From assembly GCA_036556965.1 (NCBI GenBank), contig DATBIO010000124.1, forward strand, positions 1-12,654: DNA of 12,654 nucleotides. The letters are read 5' to 3'. Positions 5,779 through 12,650 of this stretch are shown here, piece by piece; the stretch's first letter is position 1, and each line of letters starts with the position of its first letter. The stretch is from DATBIO01 sp036556965. Its GTDB lineage: Bacteria > Acidobacteriota > Vicinamibacteria > Fen-336. The notes below the pieces were generated by a model. The model was given only the letters and a program-made list of their open reading frames with translations. It was not told where the DNA came from and searched no databases. The position numbers and the translations under genes are program-made.

Positions 5779-7653
5779 CTAGCCCGCCGGCGCGAACGTC
5801 TGCCGGTACTGCCAGCGCGCGCGCACGCGCACGCCGTCCTTGGAGGCCGGCACGAAGCGCCAGCTGCGCAGCGCGGAGAGCACCGCCTGGTCCAGCAGCG
5901 CCCCCGCCGACTCCAGCACGCGCAGGTCGCGCGGCTCTCCCGTCTCCATGACCGTCAGCTCCACCTTGACCGAGCCGCTGAGGCCGAGGCGGCGCGCGGC
6001 GTCCGGGTAGACGGGAGGGTTGCCGGAGAGGCGGCGCGGCGGGAGCACGGCGGACCCCCACTCGGTGACCTCCCCCGCCAGCGCGCGTGACTGTGGCAGG
6101 AGGGCGGGCCGCGTCTCCAGCGGCCGCAGCCGGGCGCGCACGTTGAGGGGCTGCCCGGGGCTGGCGCTGACCATCTGCACGTGGGCGTCGAAGCCGGGGA
6201 TGTCGAGGCGGAGCTCGTGCCGGCCCGGGGACAGCGAGAGGTCCTGGAGGGGGGTGATGCCCAGGAGGCGGCCGTCCACGCGCACGGTGGCGCCCGCGGG
6301 CATGGAGTGGACGAGGAGGGGGGCGTCGAGGGGGACGAGCACGAAGCGCAGGGGCGGCGGCGGCTGGCCCTCGGTGAGGTGCAGGCTCAGCTCGGCGGGC
6401 GCGAACCCCTCGCGCGCCACGCGCACGCGGTGCGGACCGGGCCGCAGGCCGTCCACGGTCACGGGCGCGGCCGCGGTCTGGGCGTCGTCGATCCACACCG
6501 ACGCGCCGGCGGGCTCGGTCTCGATGCGCAGGCCGGGCGCGGGCGGCGCGGGGGCTTGCGGGGCGGGCACCGCCGCCGGTGGCGCGGGGCTCCGCGCGGG
6601 CGCCGTCCCCCGCAGCCATGCCACCTCGGCGGCCAGCAGCGCCACCGCCGCCGCGGCCACCAGGCGCGCCCGGCGCCGCCGGCGACGCACGGCGGACCCG
6701 CTCTGCGCGCCCCCCAGCTCCTGCGTCTCCACCGCGGCCATCGAGCGGGCCAGCTCGGCCTCGACCACGGGCAGGGGGGGCCAGGCCGCGGGGTCCAGCG
6801 CCTGCTCCGACCCGCCCAGGGCGGCTACGAAGGCGGAGGCGCTGGCGAAGCGCTCCTCGGGCTTCTTGTCCAGGGCGCGGCGGAAGACCTCGTCGCAGCG
6901 CTCGGGGAGGGCGAGGTTGAAGGAGGTGGGCGGCGGCACGGGCTCGTTCACCACGCGGTACATGATCGAGGTGATGGTGTCGCCCCGGAACGGGCGCGTG
7001 CCCGTCAGCATCTCGTAGGCCACCACCCCGAGCGAGAAGATGTCCGCGCGCGCGGTGACCTCGTGGCTCAGGATCTGCTCGGGCGCCATGTAGGAGGGCG
7101 AGCCGAAGAAGACGCCCTCCGTGGTGATGGCCGAGGCCTCCAGCCGCGCCACCCCGAAGTCCATCAGCTTGGGCCGGCCGTCCGGCTGCACCATGATGTT
7201 GCCCGGCTTGATGTCGCGGTGCACGACCCCCGCGCGGTGGGCGTAGTCGAGGGCGTCGGCCAGGGGCACGAGCAGGCGCATGGCCTCGTCGAGACTGAGC
7301 ACGGTGCGCTGGCGGAGCAGCCCGTCGAGGGTGATGCCGTCCACGTGCTCCATCACGATGTAGTCCGCGCCCACGTCGTAGATGCCGACGATGTTGTGGT
7401 GGGACAGGGAGCCGGCGGCCTGGGCCTCGCGCCGGAACCGGCGCAGGTACTCCTCCCGCGTGTCCTTGGTCAGGTACTCGGACTTGACGGTCTTGATGGC
7501 CACCGGACGCCGGACGAGGGGGTCGAAGCCCCGGTAGACCCGGCCCATGGCCCCGTCACCGATGGGCTGGCGAACCTCGTAGCGTCCGAAGGCCTTCGCG
7601 TCCACGTCCCCGTCACCCCCGCTTCCTGGGCCCGTGCGGCCGGGCCTGGGCAT
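5779..7653 (-). CDS. Transmembrane Ser/Thr protein kinase with two PEGA domains and a TonB-like C-terminal domain
   Basis: This is a 624-residue fusion. The cytoplasmic Hanks-type kinase (about 24-280) has all the main catalytic elements. These are the glycine loop GDGAMGRVY (32-40), VAIK with K54, the helix-C Glu probably E76, HRDIKPGN with D147 and N152, DFG at 165-167 and APE at 190-192. A basic run RRRRRRAR (323-330) precedes one membrane helix at about 331-347, then a Pro/Ala linker. The periplasmic half has two PEGA repeats. The first runs from LRIETEPAGASVWID to FVLV (about 375-440). The second runs from LLVHSMPAGATVRVDG to RARL (about 446-509). A TonB_C domain (about 546-620) carries YPDAARRLGLSGSVKVELTV and the WRFVPA motif. 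The ATG at 7653 has only a weak ribosome site, and a GTG about 16 codons downstream is an alternative start. Kinase-PEGA proteins are common in myxobacteria-like genomes, but a TonB-like tail is unusual. The target proteins are unknown. Confidence 0.92.
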   Translation of the reverse strand: MPRPGRTGPGSGGDGDVDAKAFGRYEVRQPIGDGAMGRVYRGFDPLVRRPVAIKTVKSEYLTKDTREEYLRRFRREAQAAGSLSHHNIVGIYDVGADYIVMEHVDGITLDGLLRQRTVLSLDEAMRLLVPLADALDYAHRAGVVHRDIKPGNIMVQPDGRPKLMDFGVARLEASAITTEGVFFGSPSYMAPEQILSHEVTARADIFSLGVVAYEMLTGTRPFRGDTITSIMYRVVNEPVPPPTSFNLALPERCDEVFRRALDKKPEERFASASAFVAALGGSEQALDPAAWPPLPVVEAELARSMAAVETQELGGAQSGSAVRRRRRRARLVAAAAVALLAAEVAWLRGTAPARSPAPPAAVPAPQAPAPPAPGLRIETEPAGASVWIDDAQTAAAPVTVDGLRPGPHRVRVAREGFAPAELSLHLTEGQPPPPLRFVLVPLDAPLLVHSMPAGATVRVDGRLLGITPLQDLSLSPGRHELRLDIPGFDAHVQMVSASPGQPLNVRARLRPLETRPALLPQSRALAGEVTEWGSAVLPPRRLSGNPPVYPDAARRLGLSGSVKVELTVMETGEPRDLRVLESAGALLDQAVLSALRSWRFVPASKDGVRVRARWQYRQTFAPAG

Positions 7654-7702
7654 GTTAGCCCCGTCGCTCCACGGCTGCCAGGGAGTCGGTGCGATCCGGT
7701 GT

Positions 7703-7721
7703 GCGTCCTCGTCGCGGACGC
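7703..7721 (-). other. Small hairpin between the secreted-protein gene and the kinase gene
   Basis: A 6-bp perfect stem (GCGTCC / GGACGC, 7-nt loop) lies 6 bp past the stop codon at 7728-7730. It is enclosed by a wider inverted repeat, TAGCCCCG at 7656-7663 against CGGGGCTA at 7723-7730. No U-run follows. It could partly separate the highly translatable upstream gene from the kinase gene, but in DNA this GC-rich it may be chance. Confidence 0.25.
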
Positions 7722-7727
7722 GCGGGG

Positions 7728-8183
7728 CTACGGCATCGGCTTGAGGCTCACTTCCCGGTAGTGGCTGGTGCCGAGGAAGTCCCGGAAGGCGAAGCGCTTC
7801 GCGGCCGCGTCGCGCTGCTTCTGCTCGTCCGCGGTCTTGTAGTGCTTCGCCGCGATCTCCTTGGCCTTCGCATCGTCGCCGGCATCGTAGTCGAGGGCCT
7901 TGCCGAAGCTCGGGTAAAGGGTGCAGATCAGCACGTCCCCGTCGGTGGGGGTGGTGGGAACGTGCAGGTAGACCCTCTGGTCCAGGATGAGCCCCGCCTT
8001 CTTCGACTCCTGGCCCGAGGGCAGGAAGTTCTGTCTCAGGTACGTCATGTAATCGTCGAAGTGTCCCTGCTTGGTGCGGTAGGCGCTGCACTCCCAGACG
8101 GGGCCCTCCGTGAAGTGCTCCTGGGCGAGGGCCGCGGGGACGAGGAGACACGACACCAACGCCGCGAGACACCACCGTTTCAT
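7728..8183 (-). CDS. Small secreted protein of unknown function, possible dimeric alpha/beta-barrel fold
   Basis: I do not recognise a named family. The 151-residue product has a classical signal peptide (MKRWCLAALVSCLLVPAALA) with cleavage expected after A20, so it should be periplasmic or secreted. The mature part is about 131 residues. YRTKQGHFDDYMTYLRQNFLP (helix after a strand), LDQRVYLHVP and DVLICTLYPSF are followed by a Lys/Ala-rich helix (104-130) and FRDFLGTSHYREVSLKP. The order strand - long helix - strands - helix - strand, and the phrase Y-x-x-K-x-G, recall NIPSNAP-like ferredoxin-fold proteins, but this is only a pattern impression. Two Cys (C32, C87) remain in the mature chain. 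It has the best ribosome-binding site in the window. Its base composition is lower (about 63% GC in five lines counted by hand) than some flanking lines (about 80%), although the kinase-domain DNA next door is nearly as low. Confidence 0.8.
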   Translation of the reverse strand: MKRWCLAALVSCLLVPAALAQEHFTEGPVWECSAYRTKQGHFDDYMTYLRQNFLPSGQESKKAGLILDQRVYLHVPTTPTDGDVLICTLYPSFGKALDYDAGDDAKAKEIAAKHYKTADEQKQRDAAAKRFAFRDFLGTSHYREVSLKPMP

Positions 8184-8188
8184 GCGAT

Positions 8189-8195
8189 CTCCTTT
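8189..8195 (-). promoter_or_regulatory. Strong Shine-Dalgarno site of the small secreted protein
   Basis: AAAGGAG on the minus strand ends 5 nt before the ATG at 8183. It is close to the anti-SD consensus and stronger than any other ribosome site in the window, which fixes this start and suggests high translation. Confidence 0.75.
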
Positions 8196-8210
8196 GGAGG
8201 AAGGGGAGGC

Positions 8211-8240
8211 ACTCTGGCTTACGCCGGCTTGCCGCGTCAA
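8211..8240 (-). promoter_or_regulatory. Possible sigma-70-like promoter of the small secreted protein
   Basis: On the minus strand, TTGACG (8240-8235) is followed after 18 nt by CAGAGT (8216-8211). The -35 box matches 5 of 6 consensus bases, and the -10 keeps the key A2 and T6. Transcription would start near 8204, about 20 nt before the ATG. The -35 overlaps the stop codon of the upstream methyltransferase. This would uncouple the gene from the operon upstream, but the weak -10 makes the call uncertain. Confidence 0.3.
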
Positions 8241-9022
8241 GTCGCGTCCGCGCCCGGCCGCGACGCGGACAGGAGCAGCATGTAGCCGCTGGACGGGACC
8301 AGCGCGTCGAGACGGGACACGGCCCAGACCGCCGGGTAGACGAGGGAGTAGGCGGCGAACAGCCGCCGGTGCCGGCCCACGTCGTCGGCGGTGACCACGC
8401 GCCCCTTGGCCGATCCCTTCTTCCCGAGCCGGGCCACGGCGAGGTTGATGGCCGTGTCCACCGCCTCGGAGAAGAAGCGCGAGTACGTGCGCGCGCTCTC
8501 CACCCGGAAGCCCGCCGTCTCCAGCAGCGCGCGCGCCCCCTCCTCCGCGTAGCCAGGCCGCAGGTGGCCGTGGTCGAGGTCGGTGAGGCCGAGGCGGTGG
8601 CGCAGCCGGCGCAGGACGCTGTCCTTCAGGTGCGGGGTGTTGACCACCAGCCGCCCGCCCGGCTTGAGCACGCGGAAGAGCTCGGCCGCGAACGCGCCCT
8701 CGTCGGCCACGTGCTCGAGCATGTCCACCACCGCCACCGCGTCGAACTCGGCGTCGGCGAAGGGCAGGCGCTCGCCGTACAGGAGGTGGACGTCGTCGTG
8801 CACGAGGGAGCGGATGGACTCCACCGCCTCCACGGTGAGGTCCGCCGAGGCCCAGCGCCCGCCCCGGCGGCGCAGGAGCAGGCTGATGACGCCGTTGTCG
8901 GAGCCGAGGTCCAGGCACCGCCGGCCCTCGGTGGGGCCGAGGCCCGCCTGGATCTCGGCGAGCTTGCGCTGCTTCAGCACGGAGCGGCGGAAGAGGGCCT
9001 CCGCCCAGCCCGCGCCGCTCAC
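8237..9022 (-). CDS. Class I SAM-dependent methyltransferase (second of an adjacent pair)
   Basis: The 261-residue product has a Rossmann-type methyltransferase core. Motif I is CLDLGSDNGVISLLL (36-50). The acidic end of strand 2 is ADLTVEAVES, motif IV is AVAVVDMLEHV (95-105), and the post-motif LFRVLKPGGRLVVNTPH runs to about residue 131. This is the UbiE/COQ3-like pattern, and the acceptor is unknown. A C-terminal extension of about 100 residues includes a hydrophobic helix around LFAAYSLVYPAVWAVSRL, which may contact membrane or a lipid substrate. The GTG at 9022 overlaps the stop of the preceding methyltransferase as GTGA, implying translational coupling. This is the last gene of the five-gene minus-strand operon. 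Confidence 0.85.
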   Translation of the reverse strand: MSGAGWAEALFRRSVLKQRKLAEIQAGLGPTEGRRCLDLGSDNGVISLLLRRRGGRWASADLTVEAVESIRSLVHDDVHLLYGERLPFADAEFDAVAVVDMLEHVADEGAFAAELFRVLKPGGRLVVNTPHLKDSVLRRLRHRLGLTDLDHGHLRPGYAEEGARALLETAGFRVESARTYSRFFSEAVDTAINLAVARLGKKGSAKGRVVTADDVGRHRRLFAAYSLVYPAVWAVSRLDALVPSSGYMLLLSASRPGADAT

Positions 9023-9720
9023 GCGCGGTCCGCGCGCAGCACCACCGGTGACCCGAAGGCCCGCGTCAGGCCCAGGAAGGAGGCGCCGCCCTCCAGGGCG
9101 CGGGCCAGGGGGGCGAAGCGCAGCGCGCGGTGCAGGGCCATGGGCCAGAAGAACTGCGGCCGCCGTCCCGCCACCCGGAAGCCGTGGGCGGCCAGCGCGT
9201 CCGCGACCCAGGCGTCGTGGAACACGGTGAAGGGCCGCGTGTCCCTCTCCACGCCCTTCTTGAGGCCGAAGAGCGCACCGGACAGGGCGTTGACGCTGCG
9301 CGCGGTCGGGTAGTCCACCACCACGGCGTGGGTGGCCAGGCGGCAGAGCTCGCCCACCAGGTCGCGCCAGCGCTCCACGTGCGGCAGCAGCCGGAAGCAC
9401 AGAACCACGTCGAACGTGCCCGGCGCGAAGGGCGCCGCCAGCGGGTCGCCCACGCGGAAGGAGACGCCGCTGCCACGCAGCCGGTGGCCGCACTCCTCGG
9501 AGCTGCCCAGGACCGTGACCTCGTGTCCCAGGGCGCGCAGCATGGGAGCGAGCTGCGCGTGGCCGCCGCCCACGTCCAGCACGCGCGCGTGCGGCCGGTC
9601 CGCCATCAGCGCGCGCACGGCGCGCCCCTGCACCTCGAGGAACCAGCGGCCCACCGCCCCCTCGAAGCGTCGGGCGTAGCGGTCGGACGAGGTCTCGACG
9701 TCGGCGAAGGGCGCGTTCAA
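9019..9720 (-). CDS. Class I SAM-dependent methyltransferase with TTG start (first of an adjacent pair)
   Basis: The 233-residue product has motif I VLDVGGGHAQLAPML (47-61), a strand-2 region HEVTVLGSSEEC, motif IV FDVVLCFRLLPHV and the strand-5 region THAVVVDYPTARS. The C-terminal part (FWPMALHRALRF...) is divergent from its neighbour. The adjacent gene also encodes a methyltransferase, but the two share only the generic fold motifs, so a recent tandem duplication is unlikely. No ATG or GTG precedes the domain in frame after the upstream stop. The best start is TTG at 9720, which overlaps the CBS-gene stop as TTGA and gives MNAPFADVETSSDRYARRF. In other genomes such enzymes often sit beside surface-glycan genes, but the substrate cannot be told here. 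Confidence 0.85.
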   Translation of the reverse strand: MNAPFADVETSSDRYARRFEGAVGRWFLEVQGRAVRALMADRPHARVLDVGGGHAQLAPMLRALGHEVTVLGSSEECGHRLRGSGVSFRVGDPLAAPFAPGTFDVVLCFRLLPHVERWRDLVGELCRLATHAVVVDYPTARSVNALSGALFGLKKGVERDTRPFTVFHDAWVADALAAHGFRVAGRRPQFFWPMALHRALRFAPLARALEGGASFLGLTRAFGSPVVLRADRA

Positions 9721-10196
9721 CCGCTCTGGCGCAGCAGCTGCACGAGGGCGCCGATGACGTCGGTGTCGGTGAGGATCCCCACCAGCTTCCCGTCCCGGAG
9801 CACGGGCAGGCCGCCGAACTTCGTGCTGTGCAGGGTGTGCGCCGCCTCCAGGAGCGACGTTTCCTCCGCCACCGTCACCGGGTTGGTGATCATGATGCGG
9901 GAGACGGGGATGGTCTCCATCACCCGGTCGAACTCCTCCTGCGAGGCGGAGAGTGCGGAGGGCTGGGCGCGGTTGAGGTCGCCGTGGGCCAGGATCCCGA
10001 GCAGGCGCCCGCCGGCCACGATGGGGATGCGGCGGATGGCCCGCGCGCGCATGAGCTCCACCGCGCGCATCAGGGGGTCCTCGGGGGCCAGGGTGGCGGG
10101 CTCGCGCGTCATGGCCTGGCCGACCGTCATCTGGCGTGCCCACGCGGGAACGCCCTCGGGCAGGCCGGCGCCGCACCGGGGGCAGCGGGTCTCCAT
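9717..10196 (-). CDS. Twin CBS-domain protein with N-terminal CxxC
   Basis: This is a 159-residue cytosolic protein. After METRCPRCG, a half zinc-ribbon with C5 and C8 only, there are two CBS motifs. CBS1 spans about 24-76 (VGQAMTREPATLAPEDPLMRA to ILAHGDLNR). CBS2 spans about 98-153 (VSRIMITNPVTVAEETSLLEA to GILTDTDVIGAL). Both keep the I/V-P-V and G-I-L-T-x-x-D features. Tandem CBS pairs form a Bateman module that usually binds adenine nucleotides such as AMP, ATP or SAM and acts as an energy or ligand sensor. The ATG at 10196 lies 8 bp after the MtgA stop. Its own stop overlaps the first methyltransferase start. SAM sensing for the downstream methyltransferases is a possible but unproven link. 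Confidence 0.88.
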   Translation of the reverse strand: METRCPRCGAGLPEGVPAWARQMTVGQAMTREPATLAPEDPLMRAVELMRARAIRRIPIVAGGRLLGILAHGDLNRAQPSALSASQEEFDRVMETIPVSRIMITNPVTVAEETSLLEAAHTLHSTKFGGLPVLRDGKLVGILTDTDVIGALVQLLRQSG

Positions 10197-10204
10197 GCGC
10201 GCGG

Positions 10205-11107
10205 CTATGGTAGTCCAGGCGGCGACGGGCTCGGCGGCGGCTCCGCCGGCGGTGCGTCGGCGGGCGGCGGCTCCGAGGGGAGGGCTTCCGTGGGCGGCTC
10301 CGCGCCCGCCGAGGGAGAGACGAGGGGGGCGGCCGTCTCGGGCTCGGGCTCCTCGGGCTCGTCCTCGGGCACGGGCTCCGGCGGCGGCGGAGGCTGGCTG
10401 CCCAGCCCCGAGCGGCCGAGGTAGCCCCCCTGCGCCATGAGCCAGAGCACGCGGCGCTGGGCCCGCGCGTGGCGCCGGGGGTCCACGCGCGGGTTGATGC
10501 GGCGCGGGTTGGGGACCATGGCGGCGAGGCCGGCCGCCTCCTCCGGGGTCAGGGCGGAGGCCGCCTTGCCGTAGTAGCGGCGCGCGGCGGCCTGCGCGCC
10601 GTACACGCCGTCGCCCCACTCGATGACGTTGAGGTACAGCTCCAGGATGCGCGCCTTGCTCAGGTCGCTCTCCAGCCAGTGCGCCACCAGCAGCTCGCGC
10701 AGCTTGCGCACGGGGTCCTTGCGCGTGGTGAAGAAGAGGTTCTTGGCCAGCTGCTGGGTGATGGTGCTGCCGCCGCGGGCGAAGCGGCCCTGCCTGCGGT
10801 TCTGCTCCAGCGACTCCTTGATGGCCTCCCAGTCCACGCCCTCGTGGCCGAAGAACTTCTGGTCCTCGGAAGCGACGATGGCGTGCACGAGGTGGCGCGA
10901 GATGCGCGAGAGAGGCACCCACGTCTGCTCGCGGCGCGCGGTACGCCCCCTGGCCCTGGCCTCGCGCTCCCGCTGGCGCATGACGGAGGTCACCCCGGGG
11001 TTGGCCCTGGCCAGGGCCCTCACCTCGCTGCGCCAGGGCAGGCCCCAGGCCGCGTAGACCACGAACAGCGCGAGGGCGGCCAGGAGGACGAGGAAGACCT
11101 TCTTCAT
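10205..11107 (-). CDS. mtgA: Monofunctional biosynthetic peptidoglycan transglycosylase with long acidic/proline-rich tail
   Basis: This 300-residue, inner-membrane-anchored GT51 enzyme polymerises lipid II into glycan strands in the periplasm. One N-terminal membrane helix (4-22) is followed by the five GT51 motifs. Motif 1 is ASEDQKFFGHEGVD with catalytic E81. Motif 2 is RGGSTITQQLAKNLFF (111-126). Motif 3 is RKLRELLVAHWLE. Motif 4 is KARILELYLNVIEWGDGVYG. Motif 5 is AAARRYYGK with TPEEAAGLAA. No transpeptidase domain follows, and the catalytic part ends near 236, as in MtgA. Residues 238-300 are a low-complexity tail rich in Pro, Glu and Ala that E. coli MtgA lacks. The ATG at 11107 starts 7 bp after the solute-binding-protein stop, and the ribosome site GAGGG overlaps that stop. 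Confidence 0.93.
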   Translation of the reverse strand: MKKVFLVLLAALALFVVYAAWGLPWRSEVRALARANPGVTSVMRQREREARARGRTARREQTWVPLSRISRHLVHAIVASEDQKFFGHEGVDWEAIKESLEQNRRQGRFARGGSTITQQLAKNLFFTTRKDPVRKLRELLVAHWLESDLSKARILELYLNVIEWGDGVYGAQAAARRYYGKAASALTPEEAAGLAAMVPNPRRINPRVDPRRHARAQRRVLWLMAQGGYLGRSGLGSQPPPPPEPVPEDEPEEPEPETAAPLVSPSAGAEPPTEALPSEPPPADAPPAEPPPSPSPPGLP

Positions 11108-11114
11108 CGGGCCC

Positions 11115-12650
11115 TCAGCGGCGCGCGGCCCAGCCGACCTCGTCCAGGCGCACCTCGCCGTGGACGGGGGGGGTGAAGCGCAGACGGCGCGACACGACGT
11201 ACACGTCCTGGGCCGCCACCAGGGGCGCGTAGGCCAGGTCCGCGTCGGCCAGGCGCAGGGCCCGGCGCAGCAGGGGCAGGCGCTCGCGTGCCTCCAGGAT
11301 CCGGAGGTTGAGGTCGGCGAGGCGGTCCACCTCGGGGTTGCCGTAGGCGGCGGTGTTCCCCGGCCCCAGGCCCGCCCCGTCGTCGCGCGTGTGGAGCATG
11401 TAGGTGAGGAGCTCGCTGGCGTCGCCGCTCGTGCAGCCGTACCCCTCGACGCCGACCTGGAAGTCGCCCGCGGCCAGGGCCTCCTGCACGGCCGCGCTGG
11501 GACGCTCGTCGAGGCGCGCCTCCACGCCCGCCGCCCGCCACTGCTCGGCGATGGCGTCCTCGAGGGGATGGCTCTCGGCCGCGGCGAGCAGCGCGACGGA
11601 GAGCACGGGGTGTCCGGCCTCCGTCAGCAGGCGGCGTGCGGCGGCCGCATCCTGGGCCACGGGGGGCACCGCGGGGTCGAAGCCGAACACGGGCGGGGTG
11701 ACGAGCTGGCTCGCGGGCACGGCCAGCCCCTGCCACGGTCCGCGGGCGAGGGCGGAGCGGTCCAGGGCCGAGGAGAGGGCCCGGCGCAGGCGGTGGTCGC
11801 GCAGGGGGTTGGAGGCGCTCCGGCCGGGCAGGCGCGCGCGCAGGTTGAAGGTGAGGTAATAGACGGCCAGGCCTTCCGCGCGCCGCACGTCCATGTCCTC
11901 GGGCACGTCTTGCGCGAGCTCGGCCAGCCGCGACCGCGGGAAGAAGAGGGCGAGGTCGGGCGGGTCGCCCCGCATCTCCTCCAGGAAGCGGTCGGCCTCG
12001 CGCAGGCGGACCTCGACACGGGCGAAGGCGGGCGCGGGGCGGCGGTGGGGGTTCGCCTCCAGAACCACCGAACGGCCGGGCTCCCAGGCCACCAGGCGAT
12101 AGGGACCGGTGCCCAGCGGCTCCCGGCCCATGCGGCCGCCCACCGCCCGCGCGTGCCGCTCGGAGACGATGGGCACCAGGGCCAGGCTGTTGAGCACGGC
12201 CACGGGCGCCGCGGTGTGGACGTCCACCGTGGTGTCGTCCACCACCACCACCCGCGTCACCTGGCGCACGAAGCCCGTGAGCTGGGAGCCGGCCAGCGAG
12301 CGCAGCCGCTCGATGCTGAACTTGACGTCCGCGCCCCGCAGGGCCGCGCCGTCCGCGAAGCGCGCCCCGCCGTCCAGGTAGAAGCGCCACGTGCGGTCGT
12401 CGGGGTTGATCCAGCTCCGGGCCAGGGCCGGCCGCAGGCGCAGCTGGGCGTCGAAGCGGACGAGCCCCTCGAAGAGGTTGCCGAGCACGAACGCGCTGGT
12501 GTCGTCGAAGGAGGCGTGGGGGTCGAGGCTGGTGAACTCCCCCCGCGCCAGCACGCGCAGCGGCCTCGCCCGGTCCTCGCGCGGCGCCCGCGCGCATCCG
12601 GAGGCGAGGAGCGCGGCCACCAGCGCGGCAAGCCCCCGGCGGACAGTCAT
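11115..12650 (-). CDS. ABC-transporter family 5 extracellular solute-binding lipoprotein (peptide/nickel type)
   Basis: This is a 511-residue lipoprotein. The N-terminal leader MTVRRGLAALVAALLASGC carries a lipobox ASGC with the acylated Cys at 19. The mature chain follows the SBP_bac_5 pattern. TSLDPHASFDD is at 40-50, and LFEGLVRFDAQLRLRPALARSW leads to about residue 80. The cluster-C signature WRFYLDGGARFADGAALRGADVKFSIERL follows, then PLGTGPYRLVAW (178-189). A C-terminal YGNPEVDRLADL precedes the final lobe. Family members bind oligopeptides, nickel, heme or related small solutes for import by Dpp/Opp-type permeases. No permease or ATPase gene is in the window, and only 4 bases are visible upstream of the start, so partners may lie beyond the edge. 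It heads the five-gene operon with the transglycosylase, which makes a murein-peptide ligand conceivable but unproven. Confidence 0.92.
   Translation of the reverse strand: MTVRRGLAALVAALLASGCARAPREDRARPLRVLARGEFTSLDPHASFDDTSAFVLGNLFEGLVRFDAQLRLRPALARSWINPDDRTWRFYLDGGARFADGAALRGADVKFSIERLRSLAGSQLTGFVRQVTRVVVVDDTTVDVHTAAPVAVLNSLALVPIVSERHARAVGGRMGREPLGTGPYRLVAWEPGRSVVLEANPHRRPAPAFARVEVRLREADRFLEEMRGDPPDLALFFPRSRLAELAQDVPEDMDVRRAEGLAVYYLTFNLRARLPGRSASNPLRDHRLRRALSSALDRSALARGPWQGLAVPASQLVTPPVFGFDPAVPPVAQDAAAARRLLTEAGHPVLSVALLAAAESHPLEDAIAEQWRAAGVEARLDERPSAAVQEALAAGDFQVGVEGYGCTSGDASELLTYMLHTRDDGAGLGPGNTAAYGNPEVDRLADLNLRILEARERLPLLRRALRLADADLAYAPLVAAQDVYVVSRRLRFTPPVHGEVRLDEVGWAARR

Noticed and set aside
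4433..6619. Minus-strand open frame of 728 codons overlapping the acyltransferase and kinase genes in another frame
   Set aside because: It is Arg/Ala/Pro/Gly-rich shadow translation. The alternative frames give recognisable kinase and membrane proteins with proper starts and stops.
6181..7761. Plus-strand open frame of 526 codons opposite the kinase
   Set aside because: It has a biased His/Gly/Val/Arg composition and no domain, and it is explained by the codon bias of the kinase gene.
9019..10176. First methyltransferase extended upstream to 10176
   Set aside because: The added N-terminus is out-of-frame sequence of the CBS gene with Arg/Pro/Gly-rich composition. The TTG at the CBS stop gives a proper N-terminus.
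9019..10196. The adjacent methyltransferases as a recent tandem duplication
   Set aside because: Outside the generic SAM-binding motifs the two proteins show no clear common sequence and differ in length and C-terminal parts.
10240..10420. Possible tandem repeat or secretion-type repeat in the Gly/Ser- or Pro/Glu-coding stretch
   Set aside because: The units are irregular and simply encode the Pro/Glu/Ala tail of MtgA. No fixed period can be seen.
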